Position numbers and translations under genes: made by a program. A DNA stretch of 64,000 bases, taken from Chitinophagales bacterium. Its GTDB lineage: Bacteria; Bacteroidota; Bacteroidia; Chitinophagales; Chitinophagaceae. The notes under the pieces were generated by a model. That model had not been told where the DNA came from and searched no databases. It worked only from the letters and a program-made list of their open reading frames with translations. Below, piece after piece: positions 52,600 through 62,100 of this stretch (the stretch's first letter is position 1; every line of letters begins with the position of its first letter). Where the stretch lies: positions 1-64,000 of the forward strand of contig JAFLBL010000002.1 in the NCBI GenBank assembly GCA_017303855.1, read 5' to 3'.

Positions 52600-52857
52600 T
52601 TTAGGAGCAATTAATAATTTGTATATCATTTGGGAAATAGTCGTTGCTGAATAACTGTTGCGTCATATCATACTCGCAGAACACAGTATGAATTTGATCT
52701 GGAATTCGAATTTATTACTAGAAGAAAACTGAGAGTAGTTGAAACTTCCTGCAAATATCAAGCGTTAAGCTAAATCCACGATTACTCATAATAAGATAAT
52801 ATAACTGACTGAGGAATTACCTGACAATTCTTAGTAGTATAAAATCAATTGATTTTC

Positions 52858-52882
52858 AAAGCTCCTGAAAGGGGGCTTTTTT
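52858..52882 (+). terminator. Terminator after the AbiE operon
   Basis: AAAGCTCC pairs with GGGGGCTTT across TGAAA, followed by T6. The rest of the gap 52600-53206 has a 12-bp palindrome GGGGATATCCCC at 53000-53011 and no convincing gene. Confidence 0.6.
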
Positions 52883-53149
52883 ATTGCCTATTGCTTTTTT
52901 CGTGTTTGAAAATATCTGCAAATTGACTTTATTTTTCCCGACTCAGGAAGAACTATTGAAAAATCGCTTCCGGCACACCCCATATTTGTCCTGTCAAAAG
53001 GGGATATCCCCATTGAAATTAAAAAACATCCGAACCTGTTCTAATCCGATATCCAGGCCGTCCATCATCCGGGCCACCTATGTGAAACGCCGCTGCTGCA
53101 CCGATTGAAGAGACTGATTCGAGGTTGTGAAGGTAAGGTGTGGTTAACT

Positions 53150-53191
53150 CCCCCCCGGCTCTTCCCCGTAAGGAAGGGCCGGATAAGGGGG
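53150..53191 (+). promoter_or_regulatory. Hairpin in the tra operon leader
   Basis: CCGGC-T-CTTCC (53155-53165) pairs with GGAAG-G-GCCGG (53172-53182), with outer C-runs pairing GGGGG. It lies 16-57 bp before the traE start and may control or stabilise the tra mRNA. Confidence 0.4.
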
Positions 53192-53206
53192 ACTAAAAAT
53201 TAAATT

Positions 53207-53500
53207 ATGAAAAAGCTTATTTCCTGTTTAGTACTTGCCATCATAAGTGCCGTGGTCCTTGCCCAGGACGGCAATGCCGGTATAAATGAAGCCAATACTA
53301 AAGTGCGCAGCTATTTCGCTTCAGGAACTAACCTGATGTATGCCGTAGGGGCAGTACTTGGCCTGATTGGCGCAGTTAAAGTATATAGTAAATGGAACAG
53401 CGGTGATCCTGATACCAGCAAAGTGGCCGCTGCCTGGTTTGGTTCCTGCGTATTCCTGGTCGTTGTGGCCACCGTGATACGATCCTTCTTTGGTATTTAA
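53207..53500 (+). CDS. traE: Conjugal transfer protein TraE (DUF4134)
   Basis: 97 residues. Signal peptide (CLVLAIISAVVLAQ), then two membrane helices (LMYAVGAVLGLIGAVKVYSK; FGSCVFLVVVATVIRSFFGI), as in DUF4134 and VirB2-like pilin proteins. Likely pilus or channel subunit. It opens the tra operon. Confidence 0.88.
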   Translation: MKKLISCLVLAIISAVVLAQDGNAGINEANTKVRSYFASGTNLMYAVGAVLGLIGAVKVYSKWNSGDPDTSKVAAAWFGSCVFLVVVATVIRSFFGI

Positions 53501-53530
53501 CCCCAATTCTTAATCCTATAAATCAACGCT

Positions 53531-54751
53531 ATGAAACAAACTTTACTTTTCCTTACCCTCTTTTTTTCGGTGCAAAGCTTTGCTCAGTATATCGGCGTCA
53601 AAGCCAGGTACACCGAAACCCGTCTGGTGGATGACAGCCCAAATCCGCCCAAAAGGCAGAACCGGCTGTTGCTTTCTTTCTATGAAGTAAGCGCAACCGG
53701 CATTTATGCACCGGTCAGCCTGACCAACTACGACCTGTGGGTATATAAGGAAGGCCTGCAATATGGGAGCCTGATAGGAGGGGTACAGGATTCCGCGGGC
53801 AATAATTACCCTGGTTATTCCTGGACAGCGCCCAAGGCAGTATCTTACTATAGTTCCTATCTCCCGGGTTATATTGATTGTGATCCTTCACAAACAACCC
53901 ATTACCTCGTTAACGGCCATGAACTGGATTGCGGTTTTGTAGGAGTGTCCTACTGGGATATAGATTACGGTACAGGCCAGCCGCTGGAGCGGTTTACCGC
54001 TCCCAATATATGCCTGCCTTATTATTTCTGGCCTGACCCGCTGGCCATGTTCCCCGGGAATGTGAATTTCAATACCACGATTCCCCCGACAGCTCCTTAT
54101 AATCTTTACAATTTTGATTGTGGTGGTATCCAGCAACAAGTGATCCGTGGGGTATTGCAAGTGGATTCAAGCCTGGTCAGTCCCTTACCCGTGAACCTGA
54201 CCAGTTTCCAGGGAGAAGTACTGGATAGCGGGAGGATCCGGTTACAATGGACCAACCTGACTGAGTCTGAAGTAGACCGCTATGAATTACAAAAAGCGAT
54301 TCCTGATTCAGGGTTTGAACTGGCGGCCCTGATATGGCCATCTTCCAATAATGGGAGCCGTGCAACCTATACAATTCCTTATTCCCAAACTGATCCAGTG
54401 ATGCAATACCGGCTTAAGATTATTGAGCAAAACGGGACCATCGTGTACAGCCCGGTTATACAGGTGAAGTTACCGGCTGTTTTCCCGGTCAGTCTGCCGG
54501 ATGCACTGAAAATATATCCAAACCCGGTACAGGGTACAGTCCTAAATTTTACAGCAAGGATTTCAAAGGGACCGTTCACTGCAGAGCTGTTTAATATAAC
54601 AGGGCAGCATATTGCCCTTCAGCTATATAACCACCCGGGAGGAACATATAACTATCAGCTCTCGTTTCCAGCCCGGCTAAAAGGCTGGTATTACCTGCAA
54701 ATAAGGACCACTGGCCGCTGTTATAGCCAGGCCATACTAATAAACCCCTGA
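53531..54751 (+). CDS. Secreted protein with type IX sorting domain
   Basis: 406 residues, signal peptide ending SFAQ. The last 80 residues are a type A (Por) sorting domain: LKIYPNPVQGTVLNF, FTAELFNITGQHI, GWYYLQIRTTGRCYSQAILI. The middle has a strand-rich LTSFQGEVLDSGRIRLQWT segment often preceding it. It should be exported by the type IX system. It sits between traE and traF, an unusual place; it may be a surface adhesin or mating-pair factor. Confidence 0.8.
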   Translation: MKQTLLFLTLFFSVQSFAQYIGVKARYTETRLVDDSPNPPKRQNRLLLSFYEVSATGIYAPVSLTNYDLWVYKEGLQYGSLIGGVQDSAGNNYPGYSWTAPKAVSYYSSYLPGYIDCDPSQTTHYLVNGHELDCGFVGVSYWDIDYGTGQPLERFTAPNICLPYYFWPDPLAMFPGNVNFNTTIPPTAPYNLYNFDCGGIQQQVIRGVLQVDSSLVSPLPVNLTSFQGEVLDSGRIRLQWTNLTESEVDRYELQKAIPDSGFELAALIWPSSNNGSRATYTIPYSQTDPVMQYRLKIIEQNGTIVYSPVIQVKLPAVFPVSLPDALKIYPNPVQGTVLNFTARISKGPFTAELFNITGQHIALQLYNHPGGTYNYQLSFPARLKGWYYLQIRTTGRCYSQAILINP

Positions 54752-54754
54752 CCT

Positions 54755-55201
54755 ATGAAAGAGATCCTGAGACGACAATTTAAACAGTATATCAAGGAAC
54801 ATAATCCGGACCTGTTGGCCGTGCTAAATGAAGCCGGCAGGCTGGAGGAGTTCCTGGAAGAAAACCTGCTATCAGTGGACGAACTGCTGGATCGGCTGGG
54901 GGAGAAGCAGGTGCTTCCCGCACGGATACTGGAACAATGTTTGGAGGAACTGACCCGCCCACTTCGTCCGTCCAGGTATCATTACTGTGAAGAATTATTA
55001 AAGACTCAGTTTCCGGGATGGTACCAGCAGATTATAAAGGACGGGTTAGTCCAACTGGAACTGATTGGTTTTATCAGCCAGGCAGATTCTCTTTTTGATG
55101 AGCTTCATTTTTCTGAACAATCGAGAGACCTGCCCCTGATCCGTTATGCAGTGACCGGATACATGTATGAATTCATGAAAAACAAAAATAATGGCCACTA
55201 G
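54755..55201 (+). CDS. Hypothetical protein in the tra operon
   Basis: 148 residues, acidic and Leu-rich, no signal peptide (AVLNEAGRLEEFLEENLLSV, LLDRLGEKQVLPARIL). Probably a cytoplasmic helical protein. It overlaps traF by 11 bp and follows the sorting-domain gene by 3 bp. No family recognised. Confidence 0.7.
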   Translation: MKEILRRQFKQYIKEHNPDLLAVLNEAGRLEEFLEENLLSVDELLDRLGEKQVLPARILEQCLEELTRPLRPSRYHYCEELLKTQFPGWYQQIIKDGLVQLELIGFISQADSLFDELHFSEQSRDLPLIRYAVTGYMYEFMKNKNNGH

Positions 55202-55538
55202 TCTTTACCGGATCAATAAAGGGATCAACCTGTCTCTTGAATTTAAAGGACTACGGGCTCAGTATATCTGGTGGCTGGGAGGCGGGGTACTTATTTTGCT
55301 ATTACTGTTTGCACTCTTATATATCAGCGGACTATCTCCATTTTTTTGCCTGGGTCTTATCGGACTTGCGGGGACAGGGCTTTTTGTAAAGGTTTATGCG
55401 ATCAGCCGTAAATACGGGGAATATGGAATGATGAAGGCACTGGCCAGGCGATCCGTTCCCCGCGTAGTAAAGATAAGGTCCAGGCTTGTTTTTAAATCCT
55501 TATATAAGAAGGAAGAAAATAAAATTGAAAATACGTGA
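55191..55538 (+). CDS. traF: Conjugal transfer protein TraF (DUF4133)
   Basis: 115 residues with two membrane helices (YIWWLGGGVLILLLLFALLY; FFCLGLIGLAGTGLFVKVYA) after a short cytoplasmic start (YRINKGINLSLEFKGLRAQY), the DUF4133 (VirB3-like) layout. Overlaps traG by 4 bp. Confidence 0.85.
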   Translation: MATSLYRINKGINLSLEFKGLRAQYIWWLGGGVLILLLLFALLYISGLSPFFCLGLIGLAGTGLFVKVYAISRKYGEYGMMKALARRSVPRVVKIRSRLVFKSLYKKEENKIENT

Positions 55539-57988
55539 CCAGGAACTTGCAGGACATATTACCCATTCTTTCGATAGAACACGACGCGATGCTCTCCAAG
55601 CAGGGAGATATCACAATCGCTTATGAAGTGACCCTGCCGGAAATTTTCACCCTCAGTGACCAGGATTATGAAATCCTTCATCAGTCCCTGGTTAAAGCTA
55701 TCCGGGTCCTGCCGGTGCATACTGTATTTCATAAACAGGACTGGTTTACTGAAGCAAAGGTCGAAGCGGATTTCAGTGCGATCGGGGTTCCTTTTTTATC
55801 CCGCAGCAGTGAACGTTATTTTCACGAACGGCCTTACCTGAATCACCATTGTTATATCCTGCTGACCCGGAAACCAGCAGGTCGCAAGCCCGGATCTTCC
55901 TTATTCTCGAATTTACTCCGTAGCAGCATTGTGCCACAGGAGTGCCTGAGTTCTTCATTGTTGCAGGAGTTCCTGGATGCCGCCGGGCAGTTTGAACGGA
56001 TACTTGCCGATAGCGGTCAGGTTAAATTACGCCGGCTCCATAATGAAGAACTCTCCGGACAGGAGCATGCCTGCGGACTTGCAGAGCGGTACCTGAACCT
56101 GCAACCCGGTGAACGGTCGTATTTATTACAGGATATTCAGTTTAAAGAAGGGATACAGGTCGGGCCTAATCATTGCCAGCTTTTTACCCTGGCTGATGCA
56201 GTCCATCTACCTTCTTTTTGCGGGAGCCGGATCAACTATGACCGGTACTCCACTGATAAAACAAAGTTCAGTGTGGGATTTGCGGCTCCCCTCGGGCAAC
56301 TGCTTTCCTGTAACCATATTTACAATCAATACCTGTTTATAGATGATCCGCAGGTGACACTCAAAAAACTGGAATCTAAACGGCTTCGCCTGCATAGTCT
56401 CTCCGCTTATTCAAGAGAGAATTCCATTACCAGGGACGCGGTCAACGAATTTCTGAATGAAGCTATTAGTGAACAACGACTGCCGGTAAAAGCTCATTTT
56501 AATATACTGGCCTGGACCGACCAGGTGACTGAAGTAAAGACGATCCGTAATATGGTGGCAGCCGCACTCACTCAGCTGGATGTGGTTCCCAGGCAGGAAC
56601 TGGATGGGGCCCCGCAGATTTTCTGGGCGGGTATACCGGGGAACGAAGCGGATTTCCCCATGAATGAATGCTTTGACACGTTTGCGGAACAAGCCTGCTG
56701 TTTTCTTAACCTGGAAACCAATTACCGGTCCTCGGTCTCTCCGGTCGGAATCCGGCTTGGTGACCGCCAGTATGGTCGTCCCCTGCATGTGGATATCAGT
56801 GATGAGCCCATGAAAAAAGGACTGACCACCAACAGGAATAAATTTATCCTTGGACCCAGTGGCAGCGGGAAGAGTTTTTTCACCAATCATATGGTGCGCT
56901 CTTACTATGAACAGGGAACGCATATTGTTCTGGTTGATGTAGGGCATAGTTATAAGGGCTTGTGCGATCTGCTGGGGGGCTATTATTTTACTTATGAAGA
57001 GTATAACCCGATCCGGTTTAATCCGTTTTTTACAGAAGAAGGAATTCTGCCGGATACAGAGAAAAAAGAAAGTATTAAGACCCTGCTGCTGGCGCTCTGG
57101 AAAAAAGATACGGAGAGTTTCCGGAGATCTGAATATGTAGCGCTGTCCAATGCCCTGCAACTTTATTATGAGCAGGAAATTGAGTTCCGGAGTTTTGATT
57201 CCTTTTACGAATTTCTGCAGACTGTTTTCTCTGATGTACTTCAAAAGGATGGCGTGAAGGAGAAGGATTTTGATATGTCCAACTTCCTTTATGTACTGCG
57301 TCCTTATTATAAAGGGGGCGAGTTTGATTACCTGCTTAATGCCACAGAAAATCTTGATTTAATGAACCAGCGGTTTATTGTATTTGAGCTGGATAATATC
57401 AAGGACCATCCCATTTTATTCCCGGTAGTGACCATTATCATTATGGAAGTATTTATTTCCAAAATGCGGAAACTTAAAGGCATCCGCAAAATGATCCTGA
57501 TCGAGGAAGCCTGGAAAGCCATTGCCCGGGAAGGTATGGCGGAATACATAAAGTACCTGTTCAAGACGGTCCGGAAATTTTTCGGGGAGGCGGTGGTGGT
57601 CACCCAGGAAGTGGAGGATATTATTTCCTCGCCTGTAGTGAAGCAGGCCATTATTAATAACAGCGATTGCAAAATTTTACTGGACCAGAGTAAGTATCAG
57701 AACAAATTTGACCAGATCCAGGAACTGCTGGGTTTAACGGAAAAGGAGAAAGCCCTCGTCCTGTCCATTAATAAAAGCAATGACCCGGCTCACCGGTATA
57801 AGGAAGTGTTTATCTCGCTGGGTGGTGTCTTAAGTAAAGTGTACCGGACGGAAGTATCTCCGGAGGAATACCTGGCCTATACCACCGAGGAATCAGAAAA
57901 AGTAAAGCTGGCAGAATATACGCGAAAATTTGGTGGAGACCTGGAAAAGGCGATTAAGGCCATGGCGCAGGAAAGAATGGAAAATTAA
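55535..57988 (+). CDS. traG: Conjugation ATPase TraG (VirB4-like)
   Basis: 817 residues. Walker A GPSGSGKSFF in the middle, Walker B region MILIEEAWKAIA, then VVTQEVEDII and the C-terminal ATPase core. It powers assembly of the mating channel. The start is taken at GTG 55535, overlapping traF by 4 bp. Confidence 0.93.
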   Translation: MTRNLQDILPILSIEHDAMLSKQGDITIAYEVTLPEIFTLSDQDYEILHQSLVKAIRVLPVHTVFHKQDWFTEAKVEADFSAIGVPFLSRSSERYFHERPYLNHHCYILLTRKPAGRKPGSSLFSNLLRSSIVPQECLSSSLLQEFLDAAGQFERILADSGQVKLRRLHNEELSGQEHACGLAERYLNLQPGERSYLLQDIQFKEGIQVGPNHCQLFTLADAVHLPSFCGSRINYDRYSTDKTKFSVGFAAPLGQLLSCNHIYNQYLFIDDPQVTLKKLESKRLRLHSLSAYSRENSITRDAVNEFLNEAISEQRLPVKAHFNILAWTDQVTEVKTIRNMVAAALTQLDVVPRQELDGAPQIFWAGIPGNEADFPMNECFDTFAEQACCFLNLETNYRSSVSPVGIRLGDRQYGRPLHVDISDEPMKKGLTTNRNKFILGPSGSGKSFFTNHMVRSYYEQGTHIVLVDVGHSYKGLCDLLGGYYFTYEEYNPIRFNPFFTEEGILPDTEKKESIKTLLLALWKKDTESFRRSEYVALSNALQLYYEQEIEFRSFDSFYEFLQTVFSDVLQKDGVKEKDFDMSNFLYVLRPYYKGGEFDYLLNATENLDLMNQRFIVFELDNIKDHPILFPVVTIIIMEVFISKMRKLKGIRKMILIEEAWKAIAREGMAEYIKYLFKTVRKFFGEAVVVTQEVEDIISSPVVKQAIINNSDCKILLDQSKYQNKFDQIQELLGLTEKEKALVLSINKSNDPAHRYKEVFISLGGVLSKVYRTEVSPEEYLAYTTEESEKVKLAEYTRKFGGDLEKAIKAMAQERMEN

Positions 57989-57990
57989 AG

Positions 57991-58368
57991 ATGCGAAACT
58001 TGACCCTTTTAATACTGTTTGTACTACTGGTGACCGGAATATACAGGAAACTGACCGATCCGCTGCCCCGGTTTATTCCTGGTGTTTATATCCGGGAGCT
58101 GAATAACGAAAAGGGCGAAGAGTGGGATATTTTCCGGATGGACCTGGTTCATAAAGAGGCGGGTATTTACCGGATTACCCGTAGAACGAATTTTTGCCTG
58201 ATGCAGGATGGAATACTGCTGGAACAGGAGTATAAATTTTACAATAGTACCGGTTATTACAACGGCATGACCGGAAAAATGCGGGAGAATGAAACCGGGG
58301 CTCTGATAGGTTTTGATGTACGAAATCAGCTATTAATATTCGGAACAAATCAATACAGGAAGATATGA
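57991..58368 (+). CDS. Small membrane-anchored protein of the tra operon
   Basis: 125 residues with an N-terminal membrane helix (MRNLTLLILFVLLVTGIY) and a strand-rich exported part (FIPGVYIRELNNEKGEEWDI, then NSTGYYNG). Could serve in entry exclusion or channel assembly; not recognised. Between traG and the traI genes, overlapping the next gene by 4 bp. Confidence 0.7.
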   Translation: MRNLTLLILFVLLVTGIYRKLTDPLPRFIPGVYIRELNNEKGEEWDIFRMDLVHKEAGIYRITRRTNFCLMQDGILLEQEYKFYNSTGYYNGMTGKMRENETGALIGFDVRNQLLIFGTNQYRKI

Positions 58369-59024
58369 AAAGAGGGATAATAATTGTTTTGCTGATGATT
58401 CATATAAATGCGACGGCGCAGTTGCCAATCCTGGAAATTATTAAGCAGGGGATTACCAAAGTGATTGTAGCAGTGGATCTGAAAGTACAACGATTGCAAA
58501 ATAAAGTGATCTGGCTCCAGAATGCCCAGAAGACCCTGGAGAATAAGCTCTCCAAACTGCACCTGGAACAGATAGGAGCGTGGGCGGAAAAGCAACGGGC
58601 AATCTATGCCGGATATTTTGATGAACTCCGCAAAGTAAAGTTGGCCATCAGCAGTTATCAGCGGGTAAAGGATATAATCAGTCAGCAAACCCAGTTGATT
58701 GCAGAATATAAAGAGGCCTGGGCCCTGTTCAGGCAGGATAAAAATTTCACCACCACTGAACTGGATTATATGCTGGGTGTGTATACCGGCATGATGCAGG
58801 AAAGCGGGAAGCACCTGGATCAGTTACTGCTGGTGGTGCAGGCCTACCTGACACAGATGAGTGACGGGAAGCGGCTTGAGATTATCCGGGAAGTAGCTTC
58901 CCGGATGGAGCAGACCCTGATGGATCTGAAAGAATTTAATGAGGAAAATAAAATGATCTCCCTGCAACGGGCGACCGAGCGAAATGAGATCGAGTATGTG
59001 AAAAGGCTGTATGGGATAAAATAA
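58365..59024 (+). CDS. traI: TraI-like protein, copy 1 (DUF4141)
   Basis: 219 residues. Signal peptide (GIIIVLLMIHINATA), long helices (LQNAQKTLENKLSKLHLEQI), and the family end MISLQRATERNEIEYVKRLYG. DUF4141/TraI proteins are VirB5-like parts of the mating apparatus. First of three related tandem copies. Confidence 0.8.
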   Translation: MKRGIIIVLLMIHINATAQLPILEIIKQGITKVIVAVDLKVQRLQNKVIWLQNAQKTLENKLSKLHLEQIGAWAEKQRAIYAGYFDELRKVKLAISSYQRVKDIISQQTQLIAEYKEAWALFRQDKNFTTTELDYMLGVYTGMMQESGKHLDQLLLVVQAYLTQMSDGKRLEIIREVASRMEQTLMDLKEFNEENKMISLQRATERNEIEYVKRLYGIK

Positions 59025-59048
59025 TCCAACAATTTTGACAATGAGAAA

Positions 59049-59687
59049 ATGAGCATGAAAAGAGGTTTACAAATAGTATTGATGCTGGTGCTTTGCAGCA
59101 ACGCCAAGGCGCAAACCTGGGAGGAATGGACACAGCAAAAGAAGCTGGCGATCCAGCGATTAAGGGAACAGATTGCCGCTAACCAGGTTTACATTGATTA
59201 TGCCAAAAAGGGTTATAGACTGGTAAATAATGGACTTCAGTCGATTGAAAAGATAAAGCAGGGAGACTACGCGCAGCATCTTGGATACTTTGATTCTTTG
59301 CGAAAGGTAAACCCAAGGATTAAAAGATGGGGCAAAGTGGCGGAAATTATAAAGATGCAGATGCAGCTGCTGGAAACCGGAAATAAAGCGCTTACTGTGA
59401 TTTGGGAATCAGCCCGGTTTAATGCGGACGAGCAGGTATATGGCAGGCAGGTGGTAGCCCGGGTGAGGGAAGCATCCGCGGGTTGCCTGGATGAGTTGAC
59501 CACAATGACCAGCCATTCAAGCATCCCGCTGAGTGATGATGCCCGCATGCGGCGCATTGACCAGCTATACCTTGATGTGCAGGATCAGTTGTCCTTTATG
59601 CAATCATTTACCAACGAAATAGCCCTGCTTGCCCTGCAACGGTTAACGGAGCATACTGAAATTGATTATTCTAAAATATTAAGATAA
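59049..59687 (+). CDS. traI: TraI-like protein, copy 2 (DUF4141)
   Basis: 212 residues. Signal peptide (GLQIVLMLVLCSNAKA), helices with YFDSLRKVNPRIKRWGKVAE, and the end LALQRLTEHTEIDYSKILR. Paralogue of the copies on both sides. Stop overlaps the next start by 1 bp. Confidence 0.8.
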   Translation: MSMKRGLQIVLMLVLCSNAKAQTWEEWTQQKKLAIQRLREQIAANQVYIDYAKKGYRLVNNGLQSIEKIKQGDYAQHLGYFDSLRKVNPRIKRWGKVAEIIKMQMQLLETGNKALTVIWESARFNADEQVYGRQVVARVREASAGCLDELTTMTSHSSIPLSDDARMRRIDQLYLDVQDQLSFMQSFTNEIALLALQRLTEHTEIDYSKILR

Positions 59688-60307
59688 TGAAGTGTTTGCT
59701 GATAACTATTTGTATCCTGATTACTATGGTAGGAAGGGCCCAATCTCCGGAGGCGCAGCAACTCCTGCTGAACTGGGAGAAACTGGCACAGTTCAAGACT
59801 ATTTTAAAAAATATGCAGGATGGCTGGAAGGCCCTGGACAAAGGATATACTGCCATCAAAGATATATCCTCCGGCAATTTTAAGCTGCACCAGGATTTTC
59901 TTAACAACCTGCTGCAAGTGAGTCCACTGGTTCAAAAGTATAAACGGGTCGGTGATATCATTCAGTACCAGCTACTGATCCTTAAGCAGTATAAAAAGGC
60001 CTTGCAGGAGTTCCGGACAGATGGGATTTTTGAAAGCCAGGAACTGGAGTATATCGCACAAGTGTATACCAACCTGGTCGGGGAAGTAGCAAAAAACCTG
60101 GATGAACTGATGATGGTCATTACATCCGGTAAACTCAGGATGAGTGATGAGGAGCGGTTACAAGCCATTGACCGGATCTATGCTTCTGTCCAGGACCAGT
60201 TCTCTTTCCTCCAGGACTTTAACAGCAGTACAGCCTACTTGTCTCTGCAACGGAAAGCGGAAAAAACTGAACTGGACTATTCCAGGAGACTGAGAGGGAT
60301 ACAATAA
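59687..60307 (+). CDS. traI: TraI-like protein, copy 3 (DUF4141)
   Basis: 206 residues. Signal peptide (CLLITICILITMVGRAQ), the YKRVGDIIQYQLLILKQYKK block and the end LSLQRKAEKTELDYSRRLRG. All three copies share the LQR-x(3)-E-x(0-3)-E-I/L-D/E-Y ending but differ widely elsewhere, so the duplications are old. Confidence 0.8.
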   Translation: MKCLLITICILITMVGRAQSPEAQQLLLNWEKLAQFKTILKNMQDGWKALDKGYTAIKDISSGNFKLHQDFLNNLLQVSPLVQKYKRVGDIIQYQLLILKQYKKALQEFRTDGIFESQELEYIAQVYTNLVGEVAKNLDELMMVITSGKLRMSDEERLQAIDRIYASVQDQFSFLQDFNSSTAYLSLQRKAEKTELDYSRRLRGIQ

Positions 60308-60317
60308 AAAAACGAAT

Positions 60318-61475
60318 GTGATGAAAGAAACCTGTGTGATAAGAGTTGTTTCGATGCTGATTATTTTACTGCTGCCGGTTTGTGCAGAGGCACAGATGGT
60401 GAACCGTATCCGGAGCCTGAATGAAGTCCTGGATACACTCTATGAGGATATGATGCCGCTATGCAGCAGGCTGATCGGGGTGGGAAGGGGTATTGCCGGA
60501 TTTGCCGCGACCTGGTATATCGCTACCCGGGTGTGGGGACATATCGCCAGAGCCGAGCCTGTTGATTTTTATCCCCTGTTCCGGCCTTTTGTACTGGGGT
60601 TTGCCGTAGTCATTTTTCCTTCCGTGCTGTCCCTGATCAATGGTGTCATGAAACCCACGGTCACGGCCACTGCTGCCATGGTGAGTGATTCGGATAAGGC
60701 AGTTACCCAACTGCTGAAGATGAAAGAGGAAGCCATTAAATCCACCGCCTACTGGCAGATGTATGTGGGACCTAGTGGGAGCGGGGACCGGGATAAATGG
60801 TATAAATATCATTACGGGGATAAGAGTGAGGGCTGGCTTAAAAGCATTGGTAATGATATTAAGTTCGCCTTTGCGAAGTTCTCCTATAATTTCCGAAACT
60901 CCGTCAAGCAATGGATGTCGGAGGTCCTGAAAGTACTCTTTGAAGCGGCCGCGCTTTGTATTAATACCATCCGCACTTTTTATATGGTGGTGCTGGGGAT
61001 CCTGGGCCCGCTGGTTTTTGGGATTGCTGTCTTTGACGGATTCCAGCATACCCTTACGGTCTGGATTGCCCGTTACCTGAATATTTTTCTCTGGCTGCCA
61101 GTGGCCAATATTTTCGGCAGCATCATGGGCAAGATCCAGGAGAATATGCTTAAAGAAGACCTGCACCAGATTGCCACGAACGGGGACACTTTTTTCAGTA
61201 CCACCGATACCGCCTACCTGATCTTTATGATCATCGGGATTATCGGGTATTTCACCGTGCCTTCGGTGGCCAACTATATTATTCATGCCGGTGGGGGAAA
61301 TGCCCTGCTTCAGAAAGTAACGACTATTATGAGTTCCTCTTCCCGTTCCCTTGTGCATGGTTCGGCCTCTATGAGCCGGGACGCCCTGGGCGGAGCCTAT
61401 AATAAAGTGTCGCAAGGGATGGCCGAAAGCAGTGCCTCAGACGGCTATTTTAAAGATAAAGTGAAAGGAAAATAA
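60318..61475 (+). CDS. traJ: Conjugal transfer protein TraJ (VirB6-like)
   Basis: 385 residues. Signal peptide, then several membrane helices (FRPFVLGFAVVIFPSVLSLI; FYMVVLGILGPLVFGIAVFD; FMIIGIIGYFTVPSVANYII), with the YNFRNSVKQWMSEVLKVLFE loop typical of TraJ. Inner-membrane channel part. The ATG at 60318 or 60321 may be the true start. Confidence 0.88.
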   Translation: MMKETCVIRVVSMLIILLLPVCAEAQMVNRIRSLNEVLDTLYEDMMPLCSRLIGVGRGIAGFAATWYIATRVWGHIARAEPVDFYPLFRPFVLGFAVVIFPSVLSLINGVMKPTVTATAAMVSDSDKAVTQLLKMKEEAIKSTAYWQMYVGPSGSGDRDKWYKYHYGDKSEGWLKSIGNDIKFAFAKFSYNFRNSVKQWMSEVLKVLFEAAALCINTIRTFYMVVLGILGPLVFGIAVFDGFQHTLTVWIARYLNIFLWLPVANIFGSIMGKIQENMLKEDLHQIATNGDTFFSTTDTAYLIFMIIGIIGYFTVPSVANYIIHAGGGNALLQKVTTIMSSSSRSLVHGSASMSRDALGGAYNKVSQGMAESSASDGYFKDKVKGK

Positions 61476-62092
61476 TGTTTCAGCAAGCGAAGAACCTCGA
61501 TACCGCATTCCGGTCAGTAAGACGATTCTCCCTGTTATTTATGGGATTATGCCTGCTGCTCACAGTATTGATCAGTTTTCAGTCTTACCGGATTTCTTCC
61601 CAGGCCCAGCAACGGATTTATATCCTGGCCAACGGGAAGGCGATTGAAGCCTTTGCAGCGGACCGGAAAGAAAATATTCCGGTAGAGGCCAGGGATCATG
61701 TAAAGGTTTTTCATCAGCAGTTCTTTACCCTTGACCCGGATGAGAAAGTGATTCAGTCTGGTATCAGGCGGGCCCTTTACCTCGCTGACCGTACAGCGAA
61801 AGAGCAGTATGATAACCTGAAAGAAAACGGCTATTACGCGAACCTGATTGCAGGCAATATCAGCCAGGATATTGAAGCCGATAGTATACAGGTCAGTACA
61901 GACAGTTACCCGTTTTATTTCTGTTACCGGGGAACCCAGCGGATCATCCGTCCAACCACAGTTACAAAACGCAGCCTGGTGACAGAGGGGTATCTGCGTT
62001 ACGTGTCAAGAAGTGATCACAATCCGCATGGATTTTTAATTGAACGCTGGCGGACACTTGAGAATAAGGATATCGATGTGAAAGAAAGATAA
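61475..62092 (+). CDS. traK: Conjugal transfer protein TraK (VirB8-like)
   Basis: 205 residues. One membrane helix near the N terminus (LLFMGLCLLLTVLISFQSYR), then a periplasmic domain (FHQQFFTLDPDEKVIQSGIR, YLRYVSRSDHNPHGFLIERW) matching TraK. Overlaps traJ by 1 bp. Confidence 0.9.
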   Translation: MFQQAKNLDTAFRSVRRFSLLFMGLCLLLTVLISFQSYRISSQAQQRIYILANGKAIEAFAADRKENIPVEARDHVKVFHQQFFTLDPDEKVIQSGIRRALYLADRTAKEQYDNLKENGYYANLIAGNISQDIEADSIQVSTDSYPFYFCYRGTQRIIRPTTVTKRSLVTEGYLRYVSRSDHNPHGFLIERWRTLENKDIDVKER

Positions 62093-62100
62093 AGGTTCCA

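Noticed and set aside
52884-53108. 74-residue rightward open frame before traE
   Set aside because: No family, odd composition and palindromic DNA inside; more likely non-coding leader or decayed sequence.
56411-57244. 277-residue leftward open frame
   Set aside because: Lies wholly antisense to traG, whose motifs and overlaps are clear; the frame has no recognisable domain.
60459-61415. 318-residue leftward open frame
   Set aside because: Antisense to traJ; its His/Pro/Arg-rich sequence is what the reverse of membrane-helix codons gives.
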